The notes: generated by a model not told the origin, from the sequence alone. 64,000 bases of DNA from Clostridium sp. MCC353 (GCF_018785315.1 NZ_WQPN01000128.1:72409-136408), one strand, 5' to 3'. Shown: positions 25,785-36,295, numbered from the stretch's first letter. Made by a program: numbers and translations.

Positions 25785-26630
25785 CTAAAATTTTTGTCTG
25801 GCCTCAGCCGCCCGCACCAGGTGTTTTGCCAAAACGGCCGTTGTCACCGCTCCGACGCCGCCCGGAACAGGAGTCGCCATGGATGCCAGATCCTGAATGG
25901 ATTCAAAATCCACATCACCGCAAAGTTTTCCATCCTCATCCACATTGATGCCTACGTCGATCACGACCGCGTCACGGCCTACAAAGTTTCCGTCCAGCAT
26001 CCGTGCCCTGCCCGCTGCCGCCACCAGGATCTCCGCATTCTTACAGGTTCCCGGCAGGTCTTTGGTTTTAGTATGACAGACGGTGACCGTGGCATTTTCC
26101 TTTAGCATGAGCATGGCAAGGGGTTTTCCCACCACCATGCTTCTCCCCACAATCGTAACCCGTTTCCCGGAAACCGGTATCTCATTGGCCTTCAGCACTT
26201 CCACCACCGCTTCGGCGGTACACGGGGCAAAACCAGTGCTGTCCCCGGCAAATACCTTCGCGATATTGACCGGCGAAATGCCGTCCAAATCCTTCCCCGG
26301 ATCGATCATCTTTTCTATATCCGCTTCTTTAATCTGCTTTGGAAGAGGCCTTAAAAGAAGGATTCCGTCTATCTCTTTATCATCATTGATTTTAGCAAAT
26401 TCTGCCTTAAATTCGCTGTCGCTGATATCCCCGGCAAACACATAGGACTGGACGCCCAGACCGAAAGAATCCATCTTCTTCATGGCTCCCCGCTCATAAG
26501 ACATATCATCCGGGTTCTCCCCCACCCTGACAATGGCCAGCTTCGGCACATATCCGTCTAAACGCTTCAACTGTTCCTGTACTTCTTCCTTAATTCCGGC
26601 AGAAACCTGCGCACCTTTCAGAACCTGCAT
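25785..26630 (-). CDS. folD: Bifunctional methylene-THF dehydrogenase/cyclohydrolase FolD
   Basis: 281 residues from MQVLKG; AAGGAGG lies nine bases before the ATG at 26630 (the longer reading starts at a TTG). FolD interconverts 5,10-methylene-THF, 5,10-methenyl-THF and 10-formyl-THF with NADP. The motifs are present: PGKDLDGISP near residue 127, GRSMVVGKPLAMLML near 163 and the C-terminal PVPGGVGAVTT (usually PGGVGPMT). Catalytic residues in the N-terminal part (Y of SYERGAMKK, then K) are in place. It stands alone. Confidence 0.96.
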   Translation of the reverse strand: MQVLKGAQVSAGIKEEVQEQLKRLDGYVPKLAIVRVGENPDDMSYERGAMKKMDSFGLGVQSYVFAGDISDSEFKAEFAKINDDKEIDGILLLRPLPKQIKEADIEKMIDPGKDLDGISPVNIAKVFAGDSTGFAPCTAEAVVEVLKANEIPVSGKRVTIVGRSMVVGKPLAMLMLKENATVTVCHTKTKDLPGTCKNAEILVAAAGRARMLDGNFVGRDAVVIDVGINVDEDGKLCGDVDFESIQDLASMATPVPGGVGAVTTAVLAKHLVRAAEARQKF

Positions 26631-26760
26631 GGCGTTCAACCTCCTTAGATATTTTTCTAACGAATATCATACCATTGATCGAAATAAAAGGAAATAGCTG
26701 GCATAAATTTTTCATGGTTTTTTCGGCCGCAGCAGTTTGGACCTGTCTGAACTGTTGCGA

Positions 26761-27378
26761 TTAATCAAAGATTGTATCCCACTGTTCCGCCTGGAAGGCC
26801 TGAAAGCACATTTCTATTTGCTCAACCGTATTTTTTTCTGCTGCCAACTCAGGCAGTTCATCAAGGGTGAAAAAAGAAAATCCCAATGTTTCAATATTTT
26901 CTTTAAATGCCCCTCCAATTATATCGCATAATACAAAAACTTTACAGATTCCATACGCATATCTTGGCAGGTTATGCTTGTCCCTATCCTGGACCGCTAT
27001 TATTTTCTTTGCTTCGACTTCCAGTCCGGCTTCTTCCCTCACTTCCTTTTCCGTATTGCTTTTAATTGATTCAAAGAGGTCCACCCAGCCTCCGGGCAAT
27101 GACCAGGTACCGTTGTTTTCTTCCACAAGCAATATCTTATTCTCTTTGAATATTGCCGCTCTGGTATCCAATTTTGGTGTCTGATAACCAATCTCATTAC
27201 AGAATAAATGATACACCTTTTCATAAGGCACTTTTGTTTGACCGCTTATCATCTCCGCTGATATTTCCCTGATTCTTTCAAATCTTTCTATATCATAATT
27301 ATCCTTACAATAAAACAACCCCGACTGCGCTATACTCTGCAGTTCCATCGCCCAATCCAGCCATTTGTCTTCACTCAT
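26761..27378 (-). CDS. NUDIX hydrolase
   Basis: 205 residues from MSEDKWLDW; the ATG at 27378 follows GGAGGAAACGGAGA. The N-terminal ~70 residues are a helical extension found in ADP-ribose-type NUDIX proteins of Firmicutes. The NUDIX box spans GGWVDLFESIK...KEVREEAGL near residue 100; the usual Arg before Glu is Lys here. These enzymes hydrolyse nucleoside diphosphates linked to another group. Substrate is unclear (ADP-ribose or NADH are common). It is a single gene, divergent from the ABC-2 exporter. Confidence 0.88.
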   Translation of the reverse strand: MSEDKWLDWAMELQSIAQSGLFYCKDNYDIERFERIREISAEMISGQTKVPYEKVYHLFCNEIGYQTPKLDTRAAIFKENKILLVEENNGTWSLPGGWVDLFESIKSNTEKEVREEAGLEVEAKKIIAVQDRDKHNLPRYAYGICKVFVLCDIIGGAFKENIETLGFSFFTLDELPELAAEKNTVEQIEMCFQAFQAEQWDTIFD

Positions 27379-27523
27379 AAAAATCTCCGTTTCCTCCCGG
27401 CCTGTTAACCTCATCACCGGGACATTTCGTCTGACTTCTCTTCATTCTAATATCCGTCTGCCTAAATGTCAAACTCCCCCTTCCTGTTCCTCTCCCTGCT
27501 TTTTCATCCCCAGTTTCTGGTAA

Positions 27524-27575
27524 AATGCAGTTATCCCTCTCCCTCATGTAGAATGCAGTTATCCCTCTCCCTCAT
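27524..27575. repeat. 24-bp direct repeat pair
   Basis: AATGCAGTTATCCC... is copied exactly twice over 24 bp with a period of 28 bp. The pyrimidine-rich unit has no known motif. Confidence 0.8.
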
Positions 27576-27690
27576 TGACAATCCCTCCCCACAGTGGTAT
27601 ATTTAAATTCTTTCTCACCACGGAATCTCCGTCTCTCATGCCGGAGAAAGATATCGTTACCGGTATCTCACCGCTTGGCAAGATATATAA

Positions 27691-27838
27691 CCGTTCAAAC
27701 GGCTCATCTTCTTAACCGAAAAAGCCGGTCAAGAAGCATCAGAGGTCTATCCGATGTGAAAATTGATAAAGAAAGCTGCTTACAAGCGAGCTTAACGCCT
27801 CTTTCTTTATCAATTTTCCCGCCGTCTGAACTGTTACC
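27691..27838. repeat. Dispersed palindromic repeat, copy R2 (longest)
   Basis: GTTCAAACGG/CCGTCTGAAC ends enclose two stems: CTTCTTAACCG/CCGGTCAAGAAG, and an exact 18-bp pair at 27758-27775 and 27801-27818. The short copy R1 lacks most of this second stem. It lies about 15 bp before the ribosome site of the ABC-2 ATPase, so it would sit in the exporter leader RNA. Confidence 0.75.
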
Positions 27839-27863
27839 AAAATATTACTACCAGGAGGACATT

Positions 27864-28664
27864 ATGATTGAAGTGGAACACATCCAAAAGACCTTCAAGG
27901 TCTATCGCAGAAGCGCAGGCTTCTCTCAGGCAGTCAAAGCCCTGTTTCACAGGCAGGCAGACACCATTCACGCATTGAACGACATCTCATTTACCATTGA
28001 AGAAGGGGAAATGGTGGGCTATATCGGGCCGAACGGCGCCGGGAAGAGTTCAACCATTAAGATTCTCAGCGGAATCCTGACCCCGGATTCAGGAACCTGT
28101 CTCATCAACGGGCGGATTCCATGGAAAGAACGGAAGGAACATGTAAAAGAGATCGGCGTCGTTTTCGGCCAAAGATCCCAGCTCTGGTGGGATGTGCCCG
28201 TCATCGATTCCTTTGGACTTTTGAAAGACATCTATCAGGTTCCGGACAGCCGTTTTAAACAAACCCTGGATGAACTGACCGAACTCCTTTCACTGGAAAC
28301 CATCATCAAAACTCCGGCCAGAATGCTGTCTTTAGGACAGAGGATGCGCTGTGAAATCGCTGCTTCTCTGCTGCACAACCCCAAAATCTTATTTTTAGAC
28401 GAACCCACCATAGGGCTGGACGCCGTATCCAAACTGGCTGTCCGGGATTTCATCATCCGTTTGAACAAGGAACACAAGACCACCGTACTTTTGACCACTC
28501 ACGACATGCAGGACATCGAAGCCCTGGCCCGCCGGGTCCTTTTAATCGGAAGAGGACAGCTTCTTTTGGACGGAAACTTAGAAGACTTAAAATCACACAG
28601 CCCCGGTGAACATGCAGGGCTGGACGAAATTGCGGCCGCCTTATACCGCGATTACGATATATAA
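27864..28664 (+). CDS. ABC-2 exporter ATPase
   Basis: 266 residues from MIEVEHIQKTFKVY; CAGGAGG lies just before the ATG at 27864, and a longer in-frame reading crosses repeat R2. Walker A is GPNGAGKSST near 55, the signature LSLGQRMRCEIA near 152, Walker B ILFLDEPTIGLD near 173 and the switch His in TTHDMQD. The FKVYRR start is typical of the ATPases that pair with two different ABC-2 permeases (COG4586 type), which are encoded next. Substrate unknown. Confidence 0.92.
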   Translation: MIEVEHIQKTFKVYRRSAGFSQAVKALFHRQADTIHALNDISFTIEEGEMVGYIGPNGAGKSSTIKILSGILTPDSGTCLINGRIPWKERKEHVKEIGVVFGQRSQLWWDVPVIDSFGLLKDIYQVPDSRFKQTLDELTELLSLETIIKTPARMLSLGQRMRCEIAASLLHNPKILFLDEPTIGLDAVSKLAVRDFIIRLNKEHKTTVLLTTHDMQDIEALARRVLLIGRGQLLLDGNLEDLKSHSPGEHAGLDEIAAALYRDYDI

Positions 28665-28677
28665 AGGAGGCGGCCCT

Positions 28678-29481
28678 ATGAAAAAATACATATCCTTTTT
28701 CCGCATCCGTTTTATCAACGGACTTCAATACCGGGCGGCGGCAGCGGCCGGGGTCGTAACCCAGTTCACTTGGGGATTTATGGAAATCCTGCTCTTTCGC
28801 GCCTTTTATCAGAGCGGCAGCCAGGATTTCCCCATGACATTTCCCGCTTTAGTCAGCTATGTATGGCTTCAGCAGGCATTTCTCGCCCTTTTCATGACCT
28901 GGTTCTGGGAGGCGGAATTGTTCGATTCCATCACCACAGGCAATGTGGCCTATGAACTCTGCCGCCCCATCCGGCTTTATAACATGTGGTTTGTGCGGGG
29001 GCTTGCGGTGCGTTTATCCAAAGCTGTGCTGCGGTGTATTCCGGTTCTGTTCCTTTCGCTGCTTCTTCCGCCTCCCTTTAAGCTGCTGCTGCCTGGCGGC
29101 TTAATGACTGCTTTGATGTTTCTCTTGTCAATGATCCTTGGAACGCTGGTTGTGGTTGCCTTTGGAATGCTGGTCTACATGTCTGTTTTCTATACGATTT
29201 CTTCACAGGGAATCAAGCTCATGGTCACTTCCCTGTCGGAATTTTTAAGCGGCGCGGTAATTCCTCTTCCATTTCTTCCGGACGGGATCAGACAGGCGGT
29301 GGAACTGCTGCCCTTCGCTTCCATGCAGAACGTGCCGTTTCGGATCTACAGCGGAGATATTTACGGAATAACTATGGTAAAATGCCTGGGACTTCAGATA
29401 TTCTGGCTTTTCGCTCTGATACTGGCCGGCCGTCTGCTGGAATCCAGGGCGTTAAAACGAGTGATCATACAAGGGGGCTGA
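28678..29481 (+). CDS. ABC-2 permease subunit 1
   Basis: 267 residues with about six membrane helices; AAAGGAGG precedes the ATG at 28678. It begins MKKYISFFRIRFINGLQYRAA, like COG4587/COG3694 permeases. Segments include FLSMILGTLVVVAFGMLVYM and SEFLSGAVIPLPFLPDGI, the latter a conserved loop of this family. It forms the channel with the permease encoded 4 bp downstream. No export substrate gene is nearby. Confidence 0.88.
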   Translation: MKKYISFFRIRFINGLQYRAAAAAGVVTQFTWGFMEILLFRAFYQSGSQDFPMTFPALVSYVWLQQAFLALFMTWFWEAELFDSITTGNVAYELCRPIRLYNMWFVRGLAVRLSKAVLRCIPVLFLSLLLPPPFKLLLPGGLMTALMFLLSMILGTLVVVAFGMLVYMSVFYTISSQGIKLMVTSLSEFLSGAVIPLPFLPDGIRQAVELLPFASMQNVPFRIYSGDIYGITMVKCLGLQIFWLFALILAGRLLESRALKRVIIQGG

Positions 29482-29485
29482 GCAT

Positions 29486-30274
29486 ATGAAACGAACCGTA
29501 AAACTATATTTTCATTTTCTGACCATACACATGGAAAGCATGATGCAGCATAAAATGTCCTTTTTTCTGACTTCGCTGGGACAGTTTTTGATCTCTTTCA
29601 ACGTGTTTCTGGGCGTTTATTTTATGATGGCGCGGTTCCATCAGGTAGAGGGTTTTTCCTATTCCCAGGTGCTTTTATGCTTCTCCGTCTCACTGATGGC
29701 ATTTACCCTGGCTGAGACCTTTTTCCGGGGTTTTGATACCTTCAATACCATGATTGCCAACGGGGAATTCGACCGGATTCTGCTCCGCCCACACAATACC
29801 GTTTTTCTGGTTTTGTGCAATAAAATAGAGCTGACCCGGGTGGGCCGGCTCCTGCAGGCGGTGGTCATGCTCTGGTTTGGAGTTGTTAACAGCGGGGTGG
29901 AATGGACGGTGTCCAGAACCTTAACCGTGGTTCTGATGATTTTCAGCGGCACCCTGATTTTTGCCTGTATTTTCATCATCTACGCTTCCATCTGCTTCTT
30001 TACGCTGGAAGGGCTGGAATTTATGAATGTATTCACAGACGGAGCCAGGGAATATGGCAAATATCCGGTCAGTATTTACGGAAAAACCGTAATGACCATC
30101 TGCACCTATCTGGTGCCCTTTGCCCTGTTTCAATACTACCCCTTTCTGTATGTGATCGGGCGGACGCAGGATATCAGATATGCGCTTTTACCGTTCCTGG
30201 CTCTTCTTTTCTGCCTTCCAACCGCGCTCTTCTGGAGATTCGGGCTTCGCCGCTACCAGTCTACCGGGTCATAA
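29486..30274 (+). CDS. ABC-2 permease subunit 2
   Basis: 262 residues with about six helices. The segment FNTMIANGEFDRILLRPHN is typical of COG3694 permeases, followed by TKLYGKTVM-like and YLVPFALFQYYPFLYVIGR near the C-terminus. It completes a three-gene exporter of the two-permease kind. Its 3' end overlaps the convergent cyclodeaminase gene by 14 bp, so the two transcripts are antisense at their ends. Confidence 0.88.
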   Translation: MKRTVKLYFHFLTIHMESMMQHKMSFFLTSLGQFLISFNVFLGVYFMMARFHQVEGFSYSQVLLCFSVSLMAFTLAETFFRGFDTFNTMIANGEFDRILLRPHNTVFLVLCNKIELTRVGRLLQAVVMLWFGVVNSGVEWTVSRTLTVVLMIFSGTLIFACIFIIYASICFFTLEGLEFMNVFTDGAREYGKYPVSIYGKTVMTICTYLVPFALFQYYPFLYVIGRTQDIRYALLPFLALLFCLPTALFWRFGLRRYQSTGS

Positions 30275-30893
30275 GCGTTTCGGCCACGCCTCCGTAAATC
30301 TCATCTGCCTGTGCCGTACCGGCCTTTACCAGCCTTGCGGCATGGGCATTGAGTTCTTCAGCTTTTTCACGGTTTTTCATGGACTTTGTATTGATGTAAA
30401 CATTCATCACAGCCCCTAACAGCGCGGCTCTTGCAAACTGGACCGCCACGCCCACATCGGACACCGCCATACGGCTTCCCTTTTCAGCCAAAATCTTCAG
30501 AATATCCATGATTTCCACTGATTTTTCCATGATCTCAATAGGAACCAGGCTGGCGGCCAGAAGGTTCTTCTCCAGCACCTGCTCCTTTTGGGCCTTCTCT
30601 TCCGGTGTTGTGGCAGGCAGTCCATAAGATGCCGCCAGCGGAGCGAATACTTCCGCATCCCGGTCCGCCAATACAAGCATATCCCTGCCCAGGCCTTCTA
30701 AACGCTCCAGCAGTCCCTGAACCTCTTCTTCCACATCCGCATACCGTTTCTTTCCTACGGTGAGATTGCCCACCATACTGCCAAGAGCGGCTCCCAGGGC
30801 TCCGCCCAGGGCTGATGCGCCGCCGCCGCCGGGTACGGGCGCCTTGGAAGACAGTGTTTCGTAAAACTCAGATATCTTTAAATCTTTTATCAT
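30261..30893 (-). CDS. Cyclodeaminase/cyclohydrolase family protein
   Basis: 210 residues from MIKDLKISEF; GAGGG precedes the ATG at 30893 and the upstream GTG is less likely. This is the FTCD C-terminal (methenyl- or formimino-THF cyclodeaminase) fold: APVPGGGGASALGGALGAALGSMV near residue 20, then long helices with DRDAEVFAPL and MAVSDVGVAVQFARAALLGA. It converts formimino-THF to methenyl-THF or acts as methenyl-THF cyclohydrolase. FolD is 4 kb away but not linked. It is monocistronic. Confidence 0.9.
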   Translation of the reverse strand: MIKDLKISEFYETLSSKAPVPGGGGASALGGALGAALGSMVGNLTVGKKRYADVEEEVQGLLERLEGLGRDMLVLADRDAEVFAPLAASYGLPATTPEEKAQKEQVLEKNLLAASLVPIEIMEKSVEIMDILKILAEKGSRMAVSDVGVAVQFARAALLGAVMNVYINTKSMKNREKAEELNAHAARLVKAGTAQADEIYGGVAETLMTR

Positions 30894-31017
30894 ATGGTCC
30901 CTCACTTTCCATCTATCCTGGTTGTCTGTTGGGTTTATTATAGACCGCCAGTGGGTTCCCCGTCAATGGCCCAGGGAAACCGGCTGTTTCCGTCTCAGGC
31001 GTGGTTTATGACAGACA

Positions 31018-31074
31018 AAAAGCCGCGGATCGAATCATAAACCCAATGCCATGATCCGCTTCCGCAGCTTTTAT
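31018..31074 (-). terminator. Terminator of the PTS operon
   Basis: On the minus strand an AAAGCTGCGG...GGATCATG arm pairs with ATGAT...GATCCGCGGCTTTTTG. It lies about 55 bp past the last IIB gene. Confidence 0.65.
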
Positions 31075-31127
31075 GCCAAACACAGAGTATAAAACGCCGG
31101 CTTTCCGGTTATTAACGCTTTTACTTT

Positions 31128-31442
31128 TTACTTCTGCTTAAATTCTTCAATTGCCTTCAATGTGTCTTTCAGGATCTTATCTCCCCTCATCATGCCGTAA
31201 TCGCGGGTGTCGATGGCCATGACCGGGATCTTATCCTCTACTTTTGTTTTCACTTCATCCATTGCATACCGGATCTGCGGCCCTAAAAGCACCGCGTCGG
31301 CTCCGTCCTTATGATCGTCCAGATCACTGACCGGAACGGCAACGGCCTCCAGTTCGATCTGCAGTTCTTTCGCCGCAGCTTTCATCTTGTTCATCACCAT
31401 ACTGGTGGACATTCCAGCATAACATACTAAAACTATCTTCAT
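31128..31442 (-). CDS. PTS lactose/cellobiose IIB component (second copy)
   Basis: 104 residues of the IIB fold of the lactose/cellobiose family. The phospho-cysteine is in VLVCYAGMSTSMV near residue 7. The gene overlaps the IIC stop by 4 nt. It transfers phosphate from IIA to the incoming sugar on IIC. It is the distal of two IIB genes in one operon; the other is at 34545. Confidence 0.93.
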   Translation of the reverse strand: MKIVLVCYAGMSTSMVMNKMKAAAKELQIELEAVAVPVSDLDDHKDGADAVLLGPQIRYAMDEVKTKVEDKIPVMAIDTRDYGMMRGDKILKDTLKAIEEFKQK

Positions 31443-32752
31443 TCACTGATCCCTTCCTGTTCTTCTTTGTATGTCTTATTATCATACACCTTAAAGAATG
31501 GATAGTAAATAACCGCATCCATGATAATTAATAAAAGAACCAAAATTACCGCCTTAATGTCCATGGTAGCCAGAAATGCCCCGATCGGCGCGAACAGGTT
31601 CCACCCCGGTTCCACAAAACATTTGGAAATGATACCGCTGGACATACAAATATATGTAATAATAGCGTTCAGTGTCTGCGCCACAATAAAGGGGAACAGC
31701 ATCAGTGGATTCAATACAATCGGAAGCCCAAATAAAATCGGCTCGTTGATGTTGAAAAGAGCGGGTACAATGCCGATTCTTCCCACAGTTTTTAACTGTG
31801 TGGACTTGCTGGTAAGCAAAAGGGCGGCCAGGGCAAAGGTTGCGCCCGCGCCTCCGATGGTTACGAACACCCACCAGTAAGGAGAGCAGAATACAAACGG
31901 CAGTTCACTAACCGGAGTGCCTGATGCATAGGCAGCCGCGTTCATGGCAAAGTTGGCTTCTCTGATTGGAGAAAGCACGGCGCCGATAGCCGTATCGTGA
32001 ATACCAAACCACCACAAAACCTGCTGAAGAATAGATACCACGGTAACGCCAAATACATTGTCAATGAATTTAATTAAAGGTGTGATCAGGTTTAATACCA
32101 GCTCCGGCAGAATAACGCCGCTTACATTTTTCACTAACGAGGTGAAGAATGTGGCAATTATGGAGATAATCACGATGGGCACCAGGGCTTCAAAAGAAGC
32201 GGCCAGAGCAGGCGGCACACTGTCAGGCATTTTAATCGATCCGACCTTGTGCTGAATCAGGAACCGGTAAACTTCAACCGTAATGACGGCTACGATCATA
32301 GCCGAAAACAGGCCTGTACCACCAAAATAACTGTTGGAGAATCCACCTTCCACATATTCTGTATTGAACAGCAAAAATGTAATTAACGAGGTAAGGGTCG
32401 GCACGTAGGGCTGCATCTTATAATGTACGGACAAAAAGTAACCGATGCCAAGGGCCACATAGATGGCCAGGGACCCCAGAGTTACATCGAACAAAAAGTT
32501 AAGAGGGCCTCCAACAGCAGCCCCCAGCGCTGCCCAGCCTTTAAAAAATCCATAGAGCAGGCTTCCTGCTTCCATTGTGGTGTAGTCTATTGGCGGCTCG
32601 GCTATAATAAGCGCAAAGCTGCCAATCATCATCAGCGGCATCGCTGATAAAAATGAACTCTGAATCGATTTTAAGTATTTGTTTCTTGCGATCTTGTTTG
32701 CCAAAGGCAGAATGTGTTTCTCAATCCATCTCGTGATTCCTTTGTTTTCCAT
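31439..32752 (-). CDS. celB: PTS cellobiose-type IIC permease
   Basis: 437 residues with about ten membrane helices, of the CelB/ChbC IIC type. Conserved segments include FALIIAEPPIDYTT near residue 47, LWWFGIHDTAIGAV near 245, and FNINEPILFGLPIVLNP near 335, which holds the sugar-binding Asn-Glu-Pro motif. It imports a beta-glucoside while phosphorylating it. It lies between the GH1 gene and the second IIB, and is probably controlled by the LicR-like regulator at 36306. Confidence 0.94.
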   Translation of the reverse strand: MENKGITRWIEKHILPLANKIARNKYLKSIQSSFLSAMPLMMIGSFALIIAEPPIDYTTMEAGSLLYGFFKGWAALGAAVGGPLNFLFDVTLGSLAIYVALGIGYFLSVHYKMQPYVPTLTSLITFLLFNTEYVEGGFSNSYFGGTGLFSAMIVAVITVEVYRFLIQHKVGSIKMPDSVPPALAASFEALVPIVIISIIATFFTSLVKNVSGVILPELVLNLITPLIKFIDNVFGVTVVSILQQVLWWFGIHDTAIGAVLSPIREANFAMNAAAYASGTPVSELPFVFCSPYWWVFVTIGGAGATFALAALLLTSKSTQLKTVGRIGIVPALFNINEPILFGLPIVLNPLMLFPFIVAQTLNAIITYICMSSGIISKCFVEPGWNLFAPIGAFLATMDIKAVILVLLLIIMDAVIYYPFFKVYDNKTYKEEQEGISE

Positions 32753-32786
32753 CTCATCTTTCCCTTCCTATATATGCTGGTTATGA

Positions 32787-34208
<1,422 letters not shown>

Positions 34209-34526
34209 TTATTCCCCCTTCATCATTTTATACATCTGGATCATCTCTTTTGCCAAATCCAGTACAGTCATGGCATTCATCACGTGATCCTGTGCATGCA
34301 CCATCAAAAGGCTCACCGGAAACGGCTCTCCGGCCGCTTCTTTGGATATAATGTCGATTTGGGATTTATGGGCATTCTGTATGGACTGTTCTGATTTTTT
34401 AACAAGGTCCCCGGCCTTTTCATAGTCTCCGGTTCTGGCCGCCTTTAATGCCTCCATTGCAAAACTTCTGCCTTCTCCCGCATTCACCACCAATTCCATT
34501 ATCGTCAATTCCTGATTCGTATCCAT
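34209..34526 (-). CDS. PTS lactose/cellobiose IIA component
   Basis: 105 residues, all-helical trimeric IIA fold. The phospho-His lies in MVHAQDHVMNAM near residue 79, after an N-terminal GRSFAMEALKAAR helix. It receives phosphate from HPr and passes it to either IIB. It lies 19 bp downstream of the first IIB and 3 bp upstream of the GH1 gene. Confidence 0.94.
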   Translation of the reverse strand: MDTNQELTIMELVVNAGEGRSFAMEALKAARTGDYEKAGDLVKKSEQSIQNAHKSQIDIISKEAAGEPFPVSLLMVHAQDHVMNAMTVLDLAKEMIQMYKMMKGE

Positions 34527-34544
34527 AAACTCACCTCCTTTGAC

Positions 34545-34856
34545 CTATTCTGCTTTGGTTTCCAGCTCTTTTCTGATAATCGCCAAAATTCTTTTGGCAT
34601 CCATCATCCCATATAAAACCGTATCCAGAGCGATCACCTTTTTCTTTGGATATTTATCCCTGAATTCATCCAGCCGGTGCCGCACCTGGGGCCCCAGAAC
34701 GATGAGATCCGGTTCCTTTGGAAACTCGTCCACGTCAAATGCGGAACAGGCATCGATTTCACAATCAAATTCCTCTACTTCTGTCTCTTTCTCCAGTTTC
34801 CTGACCAGCAGGCTGGTGGACATGCCCATGGCGCACAGCAATAATATCCGTTTCAC
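34545..34856 (-). CDS. PTS lactose/cellobiose IIB component (first copy)
   Basis: 103 residues with the phospho-cysteine in LLLCAMGMSTSLLV near residue 8, starting at GTG with GAGGTG four bases upstream. It is the first gene of the operon. It differs in sequence from the IIB at 31128, so it could favour another sugar or serve a IIC elsewhere. Confidence 0.92.
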   Translation of the reverse strand: MKRILLLCAMGMSTSLLVRKLEKETEVEEFDCEIDACSAFDVDEFPKEPDLIVLGPQVRHRLDEFRDKYPKKKVIALDTVLYGMMDAKRILAIIRKELETKAE

Positions 34857-35177
34857 AATTCACCTCGTTTCTGCCGGGTTAATAAAACCAGTATAAAAAT
34901 ATCGATTAGTGCATAAAAATACATTCTATAAGTAACAGCATACATGTTTTGAAGGATGATTGCCATACAGGAATTTACCGGATTATATGTGGTAATTTTT
35001 ATGATTTTATGTTTGAATGATATTATAAATTCTGCTTACATAACTTTAAATACGTATCTTTACCTCAAAACTTATATGGGTTATATTAAAAAAAGAGTTA
35101 TTTTATGCAACGCTAAATCCCCAACAGGGAGTATATAAGCGAAAGGGCCATATACCAAACCAGCAGGAGGTGAAAAG
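34857..35177. other. Divergent promoter region between the PTS and sigma-factor operons
   Basis: AT-rich, 321 bp, with strong SD sites at both ends (GAGGTG on the minus side; AGGAGGTG at 35166 on the plus side). TATTAT- and TATAAA-like boxes are present, but no clear -35/-10 pair or cre site could be fixed by eye. Confidence 0.4.
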
Positions 35178-35735
35178 ATGGAGGACAGCAAAATCGTTGA
35201 TTTGTATTGGACACGCTCAGAGCGCGCCATTACAGAGACTGCCCGGAAATACGGAAACTATTGTTACGCCATCGCCCATAATATACTCTCAAATGCCCAG
35301 GATGCTGACGAGAGTGTAAATGATACCTATCTGGGTGCATGGAACAGCATGCCGCCCCACCGGCCATCCATTCTGCGGACATTTCTCGGTAAAATCACGC
35401 GGCGGATCTCTTTAAAAAAATGGAGGGATAAAAACAGAATGAAGCGGGGCGGCGGTGAAGTTGCCCTTGCTCTTGATGAACTGAACGAATGCATTCCATC
35501 GGGATGCAGTGTAGAAGATGAAATCATTGCCAGGGAGCTGGCAGGAATACTCAACCGGTTTATATCAGAATTACCGGAAATCGAAAGGCAGGTATTTCTC
35601 TGCCGCTACTGGTATTTGGATTCCATAGAGAAAATAAGTTTGGAATTTAATTTCAGCAGCAGCAAAGTAAAATCAATGCTGCATAGAACAAGAGTAAAAC
35701 TGCGTTCCTATTTACGACAGGAGGGAGCTTTATGA
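35178..35735 (+). CDS. ECF-type sigma-70 family RNA polymerase sigma factor
   Basis: 185 residues. Region 2 covers IAHNILSNAQDADESVNDTYLGAWNSMP near residue 34, the core-binding and -10 segment. Region 4 is the C-terminal HTH (LPEIERQVFLCRYWYLDSIEKISLEF...SSSKVKSMLHRTRVKL). AGGAGGTG precedes the ATG. The stop overlaps the next gene by 4 nt, so the pair is coupled in the usual sigma/anti-sigma arrangement. The target promoters are unknown. Confidence 0.9.
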   Translation: MEDSKIVDLYWTRSERAITETARKYGNYCYAIAHNILSNAQDADESVNDTYLGAWNSMPPHRPSILRTFLGKITRRISLKKWRDKNRMKRGGGEVALALDELNECIPSGCSVEDEIIARELAGILNRFISELPEIERQVFLCRYWYLDSIEKISLEFNFSSSKVKSMLHRTRVKLRSYLRQEGAL

Positions 35736-36295
35736 ACGCCAGCCACATTCTCGATGCATTGGAAATGATTGATGACAAGTACATCCTGCAGGCAGGGGAA
35801 CATTCATTTACCACTAATCCGTCCGGCAGGAACGGGGAAAGAAAAGCCGGAAATTTGCGGCGCATTATGGTTTTAATTGCCGCTGCCGCCCTGCTGTTGA
35901 TGCTTTGCGGATTCGGGGCATACAAATTGGGATTATTTGACTATTGGATTCAAACGCCGTCCGCCACCCCGGAAGACACCGTGAGGTATGCAATTGAAAA
36001 CCAGATTAAAAAAGACTATACGGTCCGCGTAACCGTTGATACCGTTCATGTTGATACGGACGAGACCAAACGGCTCGCCGCCATGTATTCCGGCAGCGAA
36101 CTCGCAGAGGAGAGGGGCTGGACCGAGGAATATCTGGCGGAACATTTTACCGCGGTAAAAGCCGTGTATTATATCGAATATGACCACACCAAGGTATTCA
36201 TGAACGATGGTTGGACAAAACAGTATTTTTATTTGGTGCGGGAACCGGAAACAGGGGAATGGACAATTATCGATAATACAAGCCCGGATACCTGA
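35732..36295 (+). CDS. Single-helix membrane protein, probable anti-sigma partner
   Basis: 187 residues: a ~48-residue N-terminal cytosolic part, one membrane helix (IMVLIAAAALLLMLCGFGAYKLGLF, about 50-70) and a ~115-residue exterior domain. The layout and the 4-nt overlap with the sigma gene fit an anti-sigma factor, although no zinc-binding anti-sigma (ZAS) HxxxCxxC motif is seen. The exterior domain (YTVRVTVDTVHVDTDETKRLAAM) is not recognised. It faces convergently the PRD regulator gene 10 bp away. Confidence 0.65.
   Translation: MNASHILDALEMIDDKYILQAGEHSFTTNPSGRNGERKAGNLRRIMVLIAAAALLLMLCGFGAYKLGLFDYWIQTPSATPEDTVRYAIENQIKKDYTVRVTVDTVHVDTDETKRLAAMYSGSELAEERGWTEEYLAEHFTAVKAVYYIEYDHTKVFMNDGWTKQYFYLVREPETGEWTIIDNTSPDT

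Larger units (their letters stand above)
27418..27863. other. Long intergenic region with two repeat types
   Basis: It separates the NUDIX gene from the ABC exporter. It contains a 24-bp exact tandem duplication (27524-27547 and 27552-27575, period 28) and repeat R2 (27691-27838), which ends just before the exporter ribosome site. No supported gene is seen. Confidence 0.5.

Noticed and set aside
26640..26760. THF riboswitch before folD
   Set aside because: The leader is short and no conserved riboswitch core is seen.
27594..27863. Upstream extension of the ABC-2 ATPase (about 90 residues)
   Set aside because: It crosses repeat R2 and a strong AGGAGG site lies at the ATG at 27864.
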